A DNA stretch of 5,676 bases from Chloroflexota bacterium (GTDB lineage: Bacteria; Chloroflexota; Ktedonobacteria; Ktedonobacterales; Ktedonobacteraceae), in NCBI GenBank assembly GCA_005879655.1, contig VBJK01000057.1, positions 1 to 5,676 of the forward strand. The letters run 5' to 3'. The translations under genes and the position numbers were made by a program. A model generated the notes under the pieces. It saw nothing but the letters and a program-made list of their open reading frames with translations, was not told the DNA's origin and did not search any database. Positions 4,898 through 5,676 of the stretch are shown piece after piece; the first letter of the stretch is position 1; every line of letters begins with the position of its first letter.

Positions 4898-5197
4898 TCA
4901 GGCCTTCCTTCTCAAAGTTACAAGATCCCAGAGCGCGACCATTGAGATCCACACAAATGTAAGAACAACCATTGTCTCGTGAAAGCCTACAAGGAACTCC
5001 GACAGCTGGGTACCTAGAGGCAGAACCTTGGTCAGCCGGTGAGCTGCCCATAGGACACACCAGATTGCCACAAAAATCAGGAAATCAACTCCGAGCTTGA
5101 TCAAATAAGGCCTGAACCTATCCCACACCTCAGCCGGCCAAGGACTACTTCGAGGGGGAGCGTGTCCTACTGTGCTTGGCAAGTTCATTTCCGACAT
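4898..5197 (-). CDS. Small two-helix membrane protein
   Basis: This 99-residue protein starts with a Pro- and Ser-rich soluble stretch (residues 1-30), then a first membrane helix at about 33-53 ('LGVDFLIFVAIWCVLWAA'), a short loop with 'RLTKVLPLGTQ', a second helix at about 66-92 rich in aromatic and branched residues, and a basic 'RRKA' end. It is not recognised as a known family. ATG 5197 has AAGGA 11 bases upstream, a little far. The second ATG (5188) has GGAA only 3 bases before it, so I keep the first. It heads a tight pair with the coiled-coil gene at 4465-4893 (4-base gap). No clear promoter is visible upstream. Confidence 0.7.
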   Translation of the reverse strand: MSEMNLPSTVGHAPPRSSPWPAEVWDRFRPYLIKLGVDFLIFVAIWCVLWAAHRLTKVLPLGTQLSEFLVGFHETMVVLTFVWISMVALWDLVTLRRKA

Positions 5198-5292
5198 GTC
5201 AGCGGTTGTCCTTGTGCAGAGCCCGAAAGCAAATTACTGGTGTGACGGCCAACCTCGGATTCAACCTCCTGCCCCATCCTACGGACCAGCAT

Positions 5293-5316
5293 CCTTTAGC
5301 GCTGCCGGACTAAAGG
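5293..5316. repeat. Short inverted repeat upstream of the three-gene module
   Basis: CCTTTAG (5293-5299) pairs with CTAAAGG (5310-5316) around a 10-base loop, about 100 bases upstream of the first start codon. It could be an operator-like palindrome or a hairpin ending the preceding transcript; there is no T-run to favour a terminator. Confidence 0.4.
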
Positions 5317-5628
5317 AGGGAAATAGCTATCCATCGATGTTACTCTCATGGCTTCACTTAAGACATCGTAAGCGAGGCCCGTGTCTGCGTCAACACGCCG
5401 GGACACTGTCGTATAAGCATCTTGATCTCTCAGAGGGAGAATGCCTTCCAGGCAGTCCCTCCAACTCGGGGGCCGATGCGTATCCGCTGGAATTGGGCCG
5501 TATTCGCACCTTCTTCAAACCCGACCGGCGACGTTCACGGCTCGGGAGGGACGCTGGAGCCCGTAGGGCGGCAGGAAGTAGCCCGGCGGCGTAAGCCCCG
5601 GGGAATGAAGCATTTCAATCTCTCCGGA

Positions 5629-5642
5629 GCCCCGGCAGGGGC
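5629..5642. repeat. Small GC hairpin in repeat-like sequence
   Basis: GCCCC (5629-5633) pairs with GGGGC (5638-5642) around GGCA. It sits in the GC-rich right end, which resembles 'GCCCCGGNNGGGGC' intergenic repeats known from several phyla; that comparison is from memory. Confidence 0.4.
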
Positions 5643-5676
5643 GGCAGGAATTCCTCGACGTACGCCCCCTGTGTCA

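Larger units (their letters stand above)
5198..5676. other. Gene-free right end
   Basis: I find no credible gene here. The plus-strand frame at 5172-5594 mostly lies opposite or beyond real genes, with no ribosome binding site and no recognisable residues. A minus-strand frame is open from 5514 to 5299 (72 codons) without a supported start. The last ~130 bases (about 5540-5645) are GC-rich and hairpin-prone, with related units such as gtagggcggcagg and gtagcccggcggc. They look like another intergenic repeat, cut off by the window end. Confidence 0.55.

Noticed and set aside
5259..5265. Second GTTRRRY core (GTTGAAT on the minus strand) as the attC before the membrane pair
   Set aside because: No inverted-repeat structure or opposite box surrounds it; a 7-base degenerate match is expected by chance.
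5172..5594. 140-codon plus-strand frame at the right end
   Set aside because: It begins inside the 99-residue gene on the opposite strand, has no ribosome binding site, and its C-terminus is low-complexity from a repeat-like region.

Overview
This is a GC-rich bacterial accessory region, crowded with decayed genes, repeats and orphan antitoxins. No marker gene fixes the taxon. GC-rich coding, a type 1 substrate-binding protein, abundant palindromic repeats and a Cys-rich secreted protein would suit an environmental lineage such as Acidobacteriota, but this is only an inference. The 3.55-5.2 kb part is visibly less GC-rich than the left part and looks acquired.

Layout. Positions 1-1064 and 2258-3242 carry two diverged copies of one segment, in the same order and orientation: the 3' part of a type 1 periplasmic substrate-binding protein gene (+), a VapB-like antitoxin gene (+), and the 3' end of a HigA/XRE antitoxin gene (-). 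The two copies have decayed differently. The left copy has a frameshifted binding-protein gene, a ~195 bp palindromic MITE with a target duplication (the right copy serves as its empty site), and a ~300 bp deletion joining the two antitoxin remnants. The right copy keeps both antitoxin genes intact, but its binding-protein gene is 5'-truncated and has an internally shifted segment. Between the copies lie an apparently intact gene for an exported Cys-rich protein (1122-1874, -), a 100 bp near-perfect hairpin (2068-2167) and a ~25-codon scrap of a response regulator (2176-2250, -).

Neither intact antitoxin has its toxin here. The VapB-like gene runs straight into a sequence resembling the MITE terminus, followed by a REP-type hairpin cluster. 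The HigA-like gene is preceded by only the last ~35 codons of a HigB/Gp49-type toxin, overlapping it by ATGA. The missing N-terminal part of that toxin is replaced by the 3' end of the next module.

That module (3552-5197, all -) is the most interesting part. In transcription order it has a 99-residue protein with two probable membrane segments, a 142-residue protein with two membrane segments and a long charged coiled coil, and a 255-residue protein with a C-terminal TIR-like/nucleoside 2-deoxyribosyltransferase-like domain. Such domains often act as nucleotide- or NAD-cleaving effectors in anti-phage systems. The ~145 bp gap between genes two and three holds an imperfect inverted repeat ending in a perfect GTTRRRY core 24 bases before the TIR-like start codon. 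This resembles a degenerate integron attC site, so the genes may have arrived as cassettes. Defence function and cassette origin are both hypotheses. The last 480 bases hold no gene I can support.
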